Assembly: GCA_017654935.2 (NCBI GenBank)
Contig: CM065706.1
Span: 4,320,379 to 4,384,378, forward strand
DNA length: 64,000 nucleotides
Reading direction: 5' to 3'
Source: Phymorhynchus buccinoides
Lineage: Eukaryota; Mollusca; Gastropoda; Neogastropoda; Raphitomidae
Positions 51,110 through 61,239 of the stretch are shown piece by piece (the first letter of the stretch is position 1; every line of letters begins with the position of its first letter). A program made the position numbers and the translations under genes. The notes below the pieces were generated by a model. That model saw only the letters and a program-made list of their open reading frames with translations. It was not told the DNA's origin and did not search any database.

Positions 51110-52235
51110 GTTGACAGTAGGGTAGGCCCTTAAAAGAGGGAGGGGGGTAGTTTCAAAAAGAGGAGGTGGTCTTCAGGGGAGGTTCGCTTGTTTTCTTCAT
51201 GGGGAGGTTTTCCGCTGTATGAGGGACCTGATAAAACTATTTAAAACCTCTTTAGAAGAGGGATAACAGTAGTCGGGAGAGAAGAAGTCAGGTCAAACTA
51301 GAGGATGGCTCTCATGGGGGAGGTTCCGCCTCTCCTGCTGTATGACTGAAATATACAACCTCTTAGAAGAGGGAAGTCAAACTCGAGGAGGTCTTCTATG
51401 GGGAAGGGATGGTTCCGCGCTGGACGTCTTGAATACAGGATAAATATACAACCTCTTAGAATGAGGGAGTTCAAACTAGAGGGAGAGGGAGGTCTTCATG
51501 GGGAAGGTTCCGCTGTCATGGACACCCATGAGATAACTCTATACAACCTCTTCTTAGAACCACCTTTAGAAGATGAGGAGCCAAACCAGAGGATGTGTAT
51601 TATGGGGAGGTTCCGCTGTATCTCCCCCTATGACTGATACTTACAACCTCTAGCAGAGGGCGAAAGTCAAAACAGAGGAGAGTTCTTCATGGGAAGGTTC
51701 CGCTAATATTGAATGATAACTCTATACAAACCACAGAGAGGGAGTCAAAATGAGGGATGGTCTTCATGAGGGGTTCCGCTGTAGACTGATAAAACTATAC
51801 AACATATTAGGAAGAGGAAGAGGAAAGGAGTCAAGCCAGAGGGGTCTTCATGGGGGGAGGGGGGTTCCGCTGCTAACTGATAACTATACAAACCTCTTAG
51901 AAGACGGGGAGTCAAACCATGGGAGGTCTTCATTGGGGAGGTTTTTTCAGCTGTATGACTGATAACTATACAACATTTAGAAGATGGGAAAGTCAAACTA
52001 GGAGGCGGGTCTTCATGGTGGAGGTTCGCATGTATGACTGATAAAAACTATAAACCCTCTTAGAACGAGGGAGTCAAACCAGCGGTGGGAGGAGGGTTCT
52101 CATGGGAGGACGGTGCCGCTTACGATGAATAACTATCAACATCTTAGAGAGGGAGAGTCAAAAATCAAACCATAGAGGTTAACATTGTCTCTGAGGTCCG
52201 CTGTATGACTGACAACCCATACAAACCTACACCTT
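51110..52235. repeat. Degenerate minisatellite of about 75 bp
   Basis: About 15 copies of a unit with TATACAACCTCTTAGAAGAG, GGAGTCAAACTAGAGGAGG, TCTTCATGGGGAGGTTCCGC and TGTATGACTGATAAC. Single-base indels dominate the differences. Confidence 0.9.
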
Positions 52236-52599
52236 AATTAAAAAACACACGATGCTACGCACCACGCAACGAACACACTTACACACATATACTGCTGCCT
52301 GCATAAATAAACAGTTTCTTTGACGCCAAACACGGATGTATTCCATCCACGGCGTTAGCTAGCTAGTGCGCAGGCGTTAGTAAATCTCCATCCAAATTTC
52401 GTCCGACTGTCGCATGGAACACTGCAAAGCAGCTGTCCCTGTGAAAAATCCCACGAGGAACAACAAAAATGAAAGGCACTGATACAGCGCCGCAAAACCC
52501 GCGGCACGGGCACCTAACTAAATGATCCTGGTCCGTTCTGCCCCGTATCTCCTCCCCCCCCACCCCCCCCCCCCCACCTCCCCATCTTACCCCTCTCCC

Positions 52600-54180
52600 T
52601 CTTTCACACATCCGCACTAACTTTGAAGTGATTCTGTGAAGCGGTTCACGAGATACAGCCTGGGCAGACAGACCAAAAGAAAACAAGGTCAAAGGTCAAG
52701 GTCAAGCAGGTTCAATAATTATGTCTCCCACTGCATTCCTTGAGTGAAGCCGATCAAGAATATATATGATTGTACGAGTGCGCAACAAAAAATGTTTTTG
52801 TAACAGTTTAAAGGTCAAACCATGGACACTACACACTAAATATAGAATCCGTGCTCAAACCAAGGTCAATGTTAGGATCAAGAGGCTTCAAATGTTACCC
52901 ACTAAATTAAATATTAATTTATTGATAAAGCGCAATAATACATTGAAAATCTCAATGCGCTTTACAATGACAGGATAGGAAAATGACGTAAAGCCGCGGC
53001 ATTGAAGGAAAAACCCAATCATCAAGTAATAACAGCACAAAAAGAACATCACCAAAAGAAAACTACTCTGCAGTTTCTCACATTTACATACTACAATCGT
53101 CATGAGTTAGAGGGAAAAGACACACACACACAAGAAGCACTGATATAAAAAATAAATCGTCTGTGTCAGTAACTAAGTCACAAAGTCACTACATTCCTTA
53201 CGTCATGCTGATCAAGAAGATATGACATTATATGGGTGTACGGCCAACGGTGTTGGAACTATAGCCACTGCCCAAAAGAGACCAGTTCAAAGGTCAAGGT
53301 CAACAATGTGAACATTGCTTTGCACTATACATGACCAAATGTACCAGCCTGACAAATTTGAAGCCTGTAATTGTAAAGGTAAAACTGTCCAAGATATGGC
53401 TAAAACACCAATTTCACACCTCCAAGGCCAAAGTCCATGACCTTGACCTTCATCGATACCCATTATTCAGATTTACCGTGAGCCAGTGCACCTGTATACG
53501 AAGTCTGAACATCTGAAGTCTACCGGTGTGAAAGACATGATACAATAAGGAATTGTTGGTTTTCAAGGCCAAGGTCAGCACGGTTATAGCTTTCTTACGG
53601 GATCATTCATGTACCGTGATACACCACCATAAAAAATGTGAAGCAGTTACGTCAACTGGTTCACAATATACAACTCAGATATCAAATATATAGCATAAAG
53701 AAGGAAAACTTGGTTCTCTCAGTCAAACGTCAAGGTCAAGGGCAGCAAGGTCAGGTTATTATTCAAAGGAACCCTACTTTTTAAGATGTCTACCCCCTGT
53801 ACCAAATTTAACTAGAATCCAACCAGGGCTCCCAGTGACCCCCATTTCTAGGTCCATGAAGTACTAAAATTATAAAGGACCTTCTAAAGGAATGTGCAGG
53901 TGGTCCCAGGGATGCACTAGATAAATTATATTTTAGCTTTCGCTATGCCACTGGGACCCTTTATCCCCCGCCTCTAGGACCCTCTATACTGGAAGTGAAG
54001 GAGTCCACTGGCTTGTCTGCAGATATACGTGGAGGTTCGGTGCGGAAACCCATGCGCAATCCGTACCAGAAAAAATCTGGAAGTAAGAAATAGGAAAGAG
54101 GGTGCGCATTACACGCGGAAACTCGTGCGCAACCCTGTCCGCTTAGTGTATGGGGTTTCCGCACGGAACGTACGGATTGC
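52600..54180. other. No firm gene; scattered GGTCAAGGTCAAGG-type repeats
   Basis: Recurrent AAGGTCAAGGTCAA words and TGAAG/GATTCTGTGAAGCGGTTCA segments mark a dispersed repeat family. A candidate minus-strand acceptor (CTATTTCTTACTTCCAG, exon from about 54082) opens a frame beginning with FFWYG, but it has no convincing homology or donor. Confidence 0.4.
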
Positions 54181-54207
54181 GGATCTAATGTGTGTGTGCC
54201 CTAACTG

Positions 54208-55733
54208 ACAACCTACCGTTGGCATCGGTGAACATGCCTGTGTCCAAACTGACCACCTACCATCGGTGAACATGTGTGTGTCCTAACTGACCACCTACCA
54301 CTGGCATCGGTGAACATGTGTGTCCTAACTGACCACCTACCGTTGGCATCGGTGAACATGTGTGTCCTAACTGACCACCTACCGTTGGCATCGGTGAACA
54401 TGTGTGTGTCCTAACTGACCACCTACCATTGGCATCGGTGAACATGTGTGTCCTAACTGACCACCTACCATTGGCATCGGTGAACATGTGTGTCCTAACT
54501 GACCACCTACCACTGGCATCGGTGAACATGTGTGTCCTAACTGACCACCTACCGTTGGCATCGGTGAACATGTGTGTGTCCTAACTGACCACCTACCGTT
54601 GGCATCGGTGAACATGTGTCCTAACTGACCACCTACCATCGGTGAACATGTGTGCCCTGATTGACCACCTACCATTGGCATCAGTGAACATGTGTGTGTC
54701 CTAACTGACCACCTACCACTGGCATCGGTGAACATGTGTGTGTCCTAACTGACCAGCTACCGTTGGCATCGGTGAACATGTGTGTGTGTCCTAACTGACC
54801 ACCTACCGTTGGCATCGGTGAACATGCCTGTGTGTCCTAACTGACCACCTACCATTGGCATCGGTGAACATGTGTGTCCTAACTGACCACCTACCATTGG
54901 CATCGGTGAACATGTGTGTCCTAACTGACCAACTACCATTGGCATCGGTGAACATGTGTGTCCTAACTGACCACCTACCGTTGGCATCGGTGAACATGTG
55001 TCCTAACTGACCACCTACCGTTGGCATCGGTGAACATGTGTGTCCTAACTGACCACCTACCATTGGCATCGGTGAACATGTGTGTGTCCTAACTGACCAC
55101 CTACCACTGGCATCGGTGAACATGTGTGTCCTAACTGACCATGAGCTACCTAAAGCTATTGGCATCGGTGAACATACGTGTGTGTGTCCTAACTGACCAC
55201 CTACCATTGGCATCGGTGAACATGTGTGTGTCCTAACTGACCACCTACCAGTTTGGCATCGGTGAACATGTGTGTCCTAACTGAAAACTGAAACCACCTA
55301 ACCAGTTGGGGGCTATCAAAAAATCGGGGGTGAACATGTGTGTGTCCTAACTGACCACCTACCGTTGGCATCGGTGAACATGTGTGTCCTAACTGACCAC
55401 CTACCGTTGGCATCGGTGAACATGTGTGTGTCCTAACTGACCACCTACCGTTGGCATCGGTGAATATGCCTGTGTCCTGACTGACCACCTACCATCGATG
55501 AACATGTGTGTGTGTCCTAACTGACCAGCTACCGTTGGCATCGGTGAACATGTGTGTGTCCTGACTGACCACCTACCGTTGGCATCGGTGAACATGTGTG
55601 TGTCCTAACTGACCAGCTAATACTAAAAAATAAATACTAAACTACCGTTGGCATCGGTGAACATGTGTGTGTGTGTCCTGACTGACCACCTACCATCGGT
55701 GAACATGTGTGTGTGCCTTGACTGACCACCTAC
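54208..55733. repeat. 42-44-bp minisatellite made of an exon end plus its 5' splice site
   Basis: About 34 tandem copies. On the minus strand each unit reads CATGTTCACCGATGCCAACG then GTAGGTGGTCAGTTAGGACA. The first 20 bases are the last 20 of the exon at 55734-55931 with one substitution (exon: TCATCG; repeat: TCACCG). The next GTAGGTGGTCAG is that exon's own donor and first intron bases. The array starts right at the donor and fills the 5' end of the intron. Insertions of unrelated bases occur near 55150, 55290-55330 and 55620-55640. Confidence 0.95.
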
Positions 55734-55931
55734 CGTTGGCATCGATGAACATGCGCGAGTCCAGGGTCAGCTGGACATAGACGTCAGCGGCGGTCACTCG
55801 GTACCAGACGAACTCGGTGCGGCCGAAGGTCTCTGGCCGCCTGTCGTCGCAGGGCAGGGTGTAGTAAAAGTTCTCCACTGGATTAGGTGTCACTGATGAT
55901 TTGGTCAGCGGCTCTGGGAAATCCATGATGC
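55734..55931 (-). CDS. Ig-domain exon (first half of Ig2) of an L1CAM/neuroglian-like adhesion protein
   Basis: On the minus strand an acceptor with a poly-C tract (CCCCTCGCAG, exon from 55931) and a donor (GCCAACG|GTAGGT, exon end 55734) bound 198 bp open in one frame, phase 1 in and phase 1 out. The peptide contains YTLPCDDRRPETF (B-strand Cys), EFVWYRV (C-strand Trp) and LTLDSRMFIDANG, which resembles the segment just before the NLYF/SNV strand in the second Ig domain of L1/neuroglian/NrCAM proteins. It joins in phase to the exon at 59766-59965. These proteins are single-pass neural adhesion receptors with six Ig and several FN3 domains, each Ig typically split over two exons. The rest of Ig2 was not found. 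Confidence 0.7.
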
Positions 55932-56074
55932 CTGCGAGGGGAGGGGGGGGGGGGGGCATATAATTATGTCTCCGTCTCTCTATGTTCTATCTCTGTATGT
56001 CCCCATCTCTGGTCTCTCATATCTCCTGGTGCTCTGCCCTTCCCTCAAATTAAAGTTCTAAAACAAAATCCTCT

Positions 56075-56950
56075 GGTATGTATTCCCCCATATCCCTCTC
56101 TGTATGTGTGGTCCCTATCTCTGTATTTCCCCACCCCATCTCTGTATGTTCCGTCCCCATCTTCTGTATGGTCTCCTCTCTTATGTTCTATCTCTGTATG
56201 TCCCCAATCTCTGTATGTCCCCCCATCTCTGTATGTCCCCATCTCTGTATGTCCCCATCTCTGTATGTCCCCATCATCTGGTATGTCTCATGTCTCCGTC
56301 TCTCTATGTTCTATCTCTGTATGTCTCCGTCTCTGTATGTTCTATCTCTGTATGTCTCCGTCTCTCTATGTTCTATCTCTGTATGTCCCCATCTCTGTAT
56401 GTCCATCTCTGTCTCTCTATGTTCTATCTCTGTATGTCCCCATCTCTGTATGTCTCCGTCTCTGTATGTTCTATCTCTGTATGTCCCCATCTCTGTATGT
56501 CCCCATCTCTGTATGTCCCCGTCTCTGTATGATTCCCATAATCTAATGTATGTCCCCATCTCTGTATGTCCCCATCTCTGTATGTCTCCCGTCTCTCTAT
56601 GTCCCCATCTCTATGTGTCCCCGTCTCTATATGTCCCCATCTCTGTATGTCCCCATCTGTACTGTATGTCTCCGTCTCTGTATGTCCCCATCTCTGTGTG
56701 TCTCCATCTCTGTACAGTTCTATCTCTGTATGTCTCCATCTCTGTATGTCTCCATCTATGTATGTTCTATCTCTGTATGTTCTATCTCTGTATGTCCCCA
56801 TCTCTGTATGTCTATCTGACTGTATGTTCTATCTCTGTATGTTCCACACCATCTCTGTATGTCCCCATCTCTGTATGTATCCATCTCTGTCATGTCCCCA
56901 TCTCTGTATGTCTCCGTCTCTGTATGTCCCCATCTCTATGTCTCCTTTCT
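56075..56950. repeat. 16-18-bp minisatellite (TCTCTGTATGTCCCCA)
   Basis: About 50 copies of TCTCTGTATGTCCCCA with TCTCTGTATGTTCTA and TCTCTGTATGTCTCCG variants, in the intron between the two Ig exons. The Ser-Val-Cys-Pro-type frames are artefacts. The unit resembles the inverse of the array at 58150-59110. Confidence 0.92.
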
Positions 56951-57007
56951 CTGTGTCCATGTGATCTTTTATGTGCATAAGAGGAGAGTCCAAAGACATG
57001 CCAGGTG

Positions 57008-57085
57008 AGAGAGAGAGAGAGCATAAGGAGAGAAGACTCTGAGAGTCCAGAGAGAGAGAGCTGGAGAGATAAGAGAGAGAGAGAG

Positions 57086-57135
<50 letters not shown>

Positions 57136-57177
57136 TTTTTAGAGAGAAAGGAGAGAGACAGAGAGAGAGAGAGAGAA

Positions 57178-57230
<53 letters not shown>

Positions 57231-57243
57231 GAGAGAGAGAGAC

Positions 57244-57310
<67 letters not shown>

Positions 57311-57320
57311 GAAAGAAGAG

Positions 57321-57354
<34 letters not shown>

Positions 57355-57375
57355 TAGAGAGTGAGAGAGAGAGAA
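57008..57375. repeat. (GA)n tract
   Basis: GA repeats with scattered interruptions, separating the two related minisatellites. Confidence 0.95.
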
Positions 57376-57399
57376 CGACTCAAAATGTTTACTGACGAA

Positions 57400-58150
57400 A
57401 GCTAAATAGGAGAGAGACAGAGAAAAAAGTGAAAGACAGAAAAATGATAATCACTGTTATACAGGAAGAAGATCAAAACAAAGCATTTTACATTCACAAA
57501 TGCACACATACACGGCGCGCACAAACGCACGTGCGCGCACACACACACAAAGACACACACACATACAAACACAGTGATACTGCAACACAAACATACATAC
57601 ACACACCACACTATACCTTTGTCTCTCTCCCCTCTCCCTCTCCTTCACTCTCTACCTCTCTTTCTATTTCTCTCTCTTCAAGGAGACTCCTGTCAGCAAT
57701 GGTAAACAGGTTAGCATGTTACCGTTCTGGTCTGTTTCCAGTGAGTAACCTGACACTGCTGATGGGGTTACTGGCGTGAGTCTGTGCCTCTGGATTGGTC
57801 CGCCTACTGTTACTTGACTGACAGCGCGAATTTCAAATCAAAATGGGTCATTGCAGAAACATTTCCTGATTCTCGTTTTTTCAGCGTGTTTTCTGGTATT
57901 TTTATGATTCAGTCAGCATAAACATTATAAAATATGCATGCATAGTGAAATATGAAAACATTTGGGATTTGTAACTACCTTAATTTTAGTCATAAAAGTT
58001 TTCTTGTGGAGCTGTCAATATCCCCAAAAGAGCCCAAAGAGTCAGGTCTTTGGCCACACCTCTTTTGATATAGTCCTTTTCACGGGTCTTTAACCATATT
58101 CCTAACCCAAACAGTAGACCCCTAATCCTAATCCTAAGTCTAATCTGAGG
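57400..58150. other. Intronic sequence, no gene recognised
   Basis: A short CA-rich patch (57500-57610), a CT-rich patch (57625-57680) and otherwise unique-looking sequence within the intron between the two Ig exons. Confidence 0.6.
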
Positions 58151-59125
58151 GAACACATCGAGACGGGGACACATAGAGACCGGAGCACAATGAGAGTCGG
58201 GGTCACAATGATGGAGACACAGTCATGGAGACGGGGACACATAGACAGGGACGCAATGATATGGGCACAATGACGGGGACACATAAGAGACGGGGACACA
58301 TGGAGATGGGGACACATAGAGACCGGAACACAATGACAGTCAGGGGCACAATGACGGGGACACATAGAGACGGGGACACATGGAGATGGGGACACATAGA
58401 GACCGGAACACAATGACAGAGACAGGGACACAATGACGGGGACACATAGAGACGGGGACACATGGCGAGACGGGGACACACATTAGACAGGAACACCATG
58501 ACAGTCAGGGTCACAATGATAGGGACACATGGAGATGGGGACACATAGAGACCGGACACAATCGGGACAGAGTCAGGGTCACAATGAGGGGGACACATGG
58601 AGATGGGGACACATAGAGACAGGGACACATAGAGACTGGAACACAATGACAGTCAGGGTCACAATGATGGGGACACATGGAGATGGGGACACATGGAGAT
58701 GGGGGACACATGGAGATGGGGACACATGGAGATGGGGACACATGGAGATGGGGACACATGGAGATGGGGACACATGAGATGGGGACACATAGAGATGGGG
58801 ACACATAGAGACCTGGAACACAATGACAGTCAGGGGCACAATGAGACGGGGACACATAGGTAGAGGGGGACACATAGAGATGGGGACACATAGAGACGGG
58901 GACACATAGAGACAGGGGACACAATGACGGGGACACATAGAGACGGGGACACATAGACTGGAACACAATGACAGTCAGGGTCACAATGATAGGGACACAT
59001 GGAGATGGGGACACATAGAGACCGGAACACAATGACAGAGTCAGGGTCACAATGATGGGGACACATGGAGACGGGGACACATAGACAGGGACGCAATGAC
59101 GTGGGCACATAGAGATCAGGACACA
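58150..59125. repeat. Minisatellite (GGGGACACATAGAGAC type)
   Basis: About 50 short units of GGGGACACATAGAGAC and GGGGACACATGGAGAT, arranged in longer blocks of about 105-150 bp that include GGAACACAATGACAGTCAGG. Read on the minus strand the unit is TCTCTATGTGTCCCC, a near-match to the array at 56075-56950. Confidence 0.92.
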
Positions 59126-59204
59126 TCAGACCGACCCCTACCCACCCACCCACCCCCCGCCCGTCCCCCAACACTGACGTCCTTCTTTCTTCTCCTTCCT
59201 CGAT

Positions 59205-59763
59205 CACTCTGACACTCTCCTGTCATATGGGCGCAGATGCGTCATGCTGCCGCTATGTGCCTAACTTAAGAAATATCTAGGCCCAGCATGTCCCGTCTTC
59301 GGCTGGTGAAAATCTTACAAAGGATTTCTTTGGGGTGGGGTGGGGTGGGGTGGGCAGGAGAATGGACCAGTTTAGGCAGAAATAGCCTATAGTAGATGAC
59401 AGTAAGCATGGGGAAAAGGCAGAGTCAAAGAGAGTGACGGATTAGAGCAAGTTCATGGGTGCGACTACGCAAAATGAAAAACACCCTGAAAGGTCGGGGT
59501 CTAGGGGTAATGTCCCTCTGCAGCTGAAGAAAAAACTAAATTTGAAGGTATTTTAGTTTGCTTTCTCCACAATTTATATAAATGCTTATTTTTTTAAAGT
59601 GTTTGAAAAATACAGTAGACACACAAAGATCTTGTTTAACAAATTTGAAAGAAAAGGAAATTCCTTTTCTGGTAAAATTCAAAAACAGGAAATCCTCGTA
59701 TACCAGGAAAAGTTGCACCCATGCAAGTTACAAGCACAGAGCTTCCAGAAGGTGGGGGAACTC
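59205..59763 (+). mobile_element. SINE-like dispersed repeat (same family as 26385), split by a nested insertion
   Basis: The left part is 59205-59453 and the right part is 59724-59763, ending CTTCCAGAAGGTGGGGGAAC then T. The family's usual continuation (ATTTGTACAAAAGAC) is missing. Instead the sequence runs straight into the splice donor of the Ig exon at 59764-59766. Confidence 0.7.
59454..59723. mobile_element. 270-bp TIR element nested in the SINE-like repeat
   Basis: Ends CATGGGTGCGACT and the inverse of AGTTGCACCCATG, flanked by CAAGTT (59448-59453 and 59724-59729). The 26-kb and 63-kb copies of the host repeat have uninterrupted GGAAGTT(T)ACAAGCAC, confirming the insertion. It is non-autonomous and the superfamily is not assigned. 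Confidence 0.75.
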
Positions 59764-59765
59764 AC

Positions 59766-59965
59766 GTCCTTTGCGGACTTCGATCGTGGGCGACACAGCG
59801 ACGGCGGTCAGAGAGGGGGTCAGTTTGTTGGAGGCGTGGCAGCGGAAGAATCCCTCGTTATTCTCATCCAAATTATGGATGATTAGCGTGCCCGACAGCG
59901 CGTCAAAGGAGATGTCCGGGTTGTTCCCAGTCTTGTACAGCTTGCTGTTCCAGTACCACGAGTAC
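59766..59965 (-). CDS. Ig-domain exon (second half of Ig1) of an L1CAM/neuroglian-like adhesion protein
   Basis: The minus strand has a strong acceptor (TTTCCCTCTGTCCTACGCCAG, polypyrimidine tract; exon from 59965) and a donor (GCAAAGGAC|GTGAGT, exon end 59766). The 200 bp are open in a single frame, phase 2 in and phase 1 out. The peptide has YSWYWNSKLY (C strand with Trp), DALSGTLIIHNLDENNEGFF then RCHASNKLT (the Asp-x-Gly-x-Tyr/Phe-x-Cys signature of an Ig F strand), and a linker ending PTIEVRKG. The CHASNKL wording resembles the first Ig domain of L1/NrCAM/neuroglian. The first half of the domain, with the B-strand Cys, must lie upstream (beyond about 60 kb on the plus-strand scale) and was not found. 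The upstream intron is filled with copies of this exon's own 5' boundary. The donor's +4 and later bases coincide with a SINE end. Confidence 0.75.
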
Positions 59966-61170
59966 CTGGCGTAGGACAGAGGGAAAGTTTCGTTAAGATC
60001 CATTCAGTGGATTAGACCCTGAGATGTCTTGGTTGTTCCCGGCCTTGTAGAGCTTGCTGTTCCAGTATCACGAGTACCTGGCGTAGGTTAGAGGGACAAG
60101 TTTCGTTAAGATCCATTCAGTAGTTTTCTGCAGCTTGCTGTTCCAGTATCACGAGTACCTGGCGTAGGACAGAGGGAAAGTTTCATTAAGATCCATTCAG
60201 TGGTTTTCTGCAGCTTGCTGTTCCAGTATCACGAGTACCTGGCGTAGGACAGAGGGACAAGTTTCGTTAAGATCCATTCAGTAGTTTTCTGCAGCTTGCT
60301 GTTCCAGTATCACGAGTACCTGGCGTAGGACAAAGGGACAAGCTTCGTTAAGATCCATCCAGTGGTTTTCTGCAGCTTGCTGTTCCAGTACCACGAATAC
60401 CTGGCGTAGGACAGAGCCGGACAAGTTTCGTTAAGATCCATTCAGTGGTTTTCTGCAGCTTGCTGTTCCAGTATCACGAGTACCTGGCGTAGGACAGAGG
60501 GACAAGTTTCGTTAAGATCCATTCAGTGGTTTTCTGCAGCTTGCTGTTCCAGTATCACGAGTACCTGGCGTAGGACAGAGGGACAAGTTTCGTTAAGATC
60601 CATTCAGTGGTTTTCTGCAGCTTGCTGTTCCAGTACCACGAGTACCTGGCGTAGGACAGAGGGACAAGTTTCGTTAAGATCGGTTCAGTGGATTAGACCC
60701 TGAGATGTCTGGGTTGTTCCCAGCGCTGTACAGCTTGCTGTTCCAGTACACGTACCAGGAATACTTGGGGTAGAAAACAAAGTCTTATTAAGATCCGTTC
60801 AGTGGTTTTGTAGAGTTTGCTGTTCCAGAACCACGAATAACTGGGTGAAACAGAAAGTTTCATTAAAATCCGTTCAGTGGTTTTCTGCAGCTTGCTGTTC
60901 CAATACCACGAGTACCTGGGTTGAAAGACAGATGGTTTCACTAAGATCGGTTCAGTGGTTTAGACACTGAGATGTCTGGGTTCGTTCCTGCCTTGTATAG
61001 CTTGCTGTTCCAGCACAAGTACCAGGGGTAGGATAGAGAAATGTTTCGTTAAGATCGGTTCAGTGGTTTAGACACTGAGATATCCGGGTTCGTTCCTGCC
61101 TTGTATAGCTTGCTGTTCCAGCACGAGTATCTGGGGTAGGATAGAGAAAAGTTTCGCTAAGATCGGTTCA
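59966..61170. repeat. 81-bp minisatellite made of the 3' splice site plus exon start
   Basis: About 13 tandem copies. On the minus strand each contains GTCCTACGCCAG (acceptor) followed by GTACTCGTGATACTGGAACA and GCAAGCTG, the first about 30 bases of the exon at 59766-59965. Most copies read TGA where the exon has TGG, an in-frame stop, although a few keep TGG (60397 and 60635 areas). The right-hand copies (after 60690) are more diverged and about 105 bp long. Confidence 0.93.
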
Positions 61171-61239
61171 GGGATTTAGACACAGAGATATCACAGGTTT
61201 GTTTTTATTCCCCAGCCTAGCCAGTCTTGGAGGGTTTGC

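Noticed and set aside
53990..54082. Missing second half of the Ig2 exon (frame starting FFWYG after CTTACTTCCAG)
   Set aside because: A good acceptor-like site, but there is no F-strand Cys signature and no donor, so it is not supported.
54213..55595. Repeat protein of about 14-residue units (FTDANGRWSVRTHM type)
   Set aside because: The frames are the translated splice-donor minisatellite. Frame is lost at each 44-bp unit, and the sequence is intronic relative to the exon at 55734.
56078..56980. 300-residue plus-strand frame rich in Ser-Val-Cys-Pro
   Set aside because: Minisatellite with unit length near a multiple of three; three frames are open at once.
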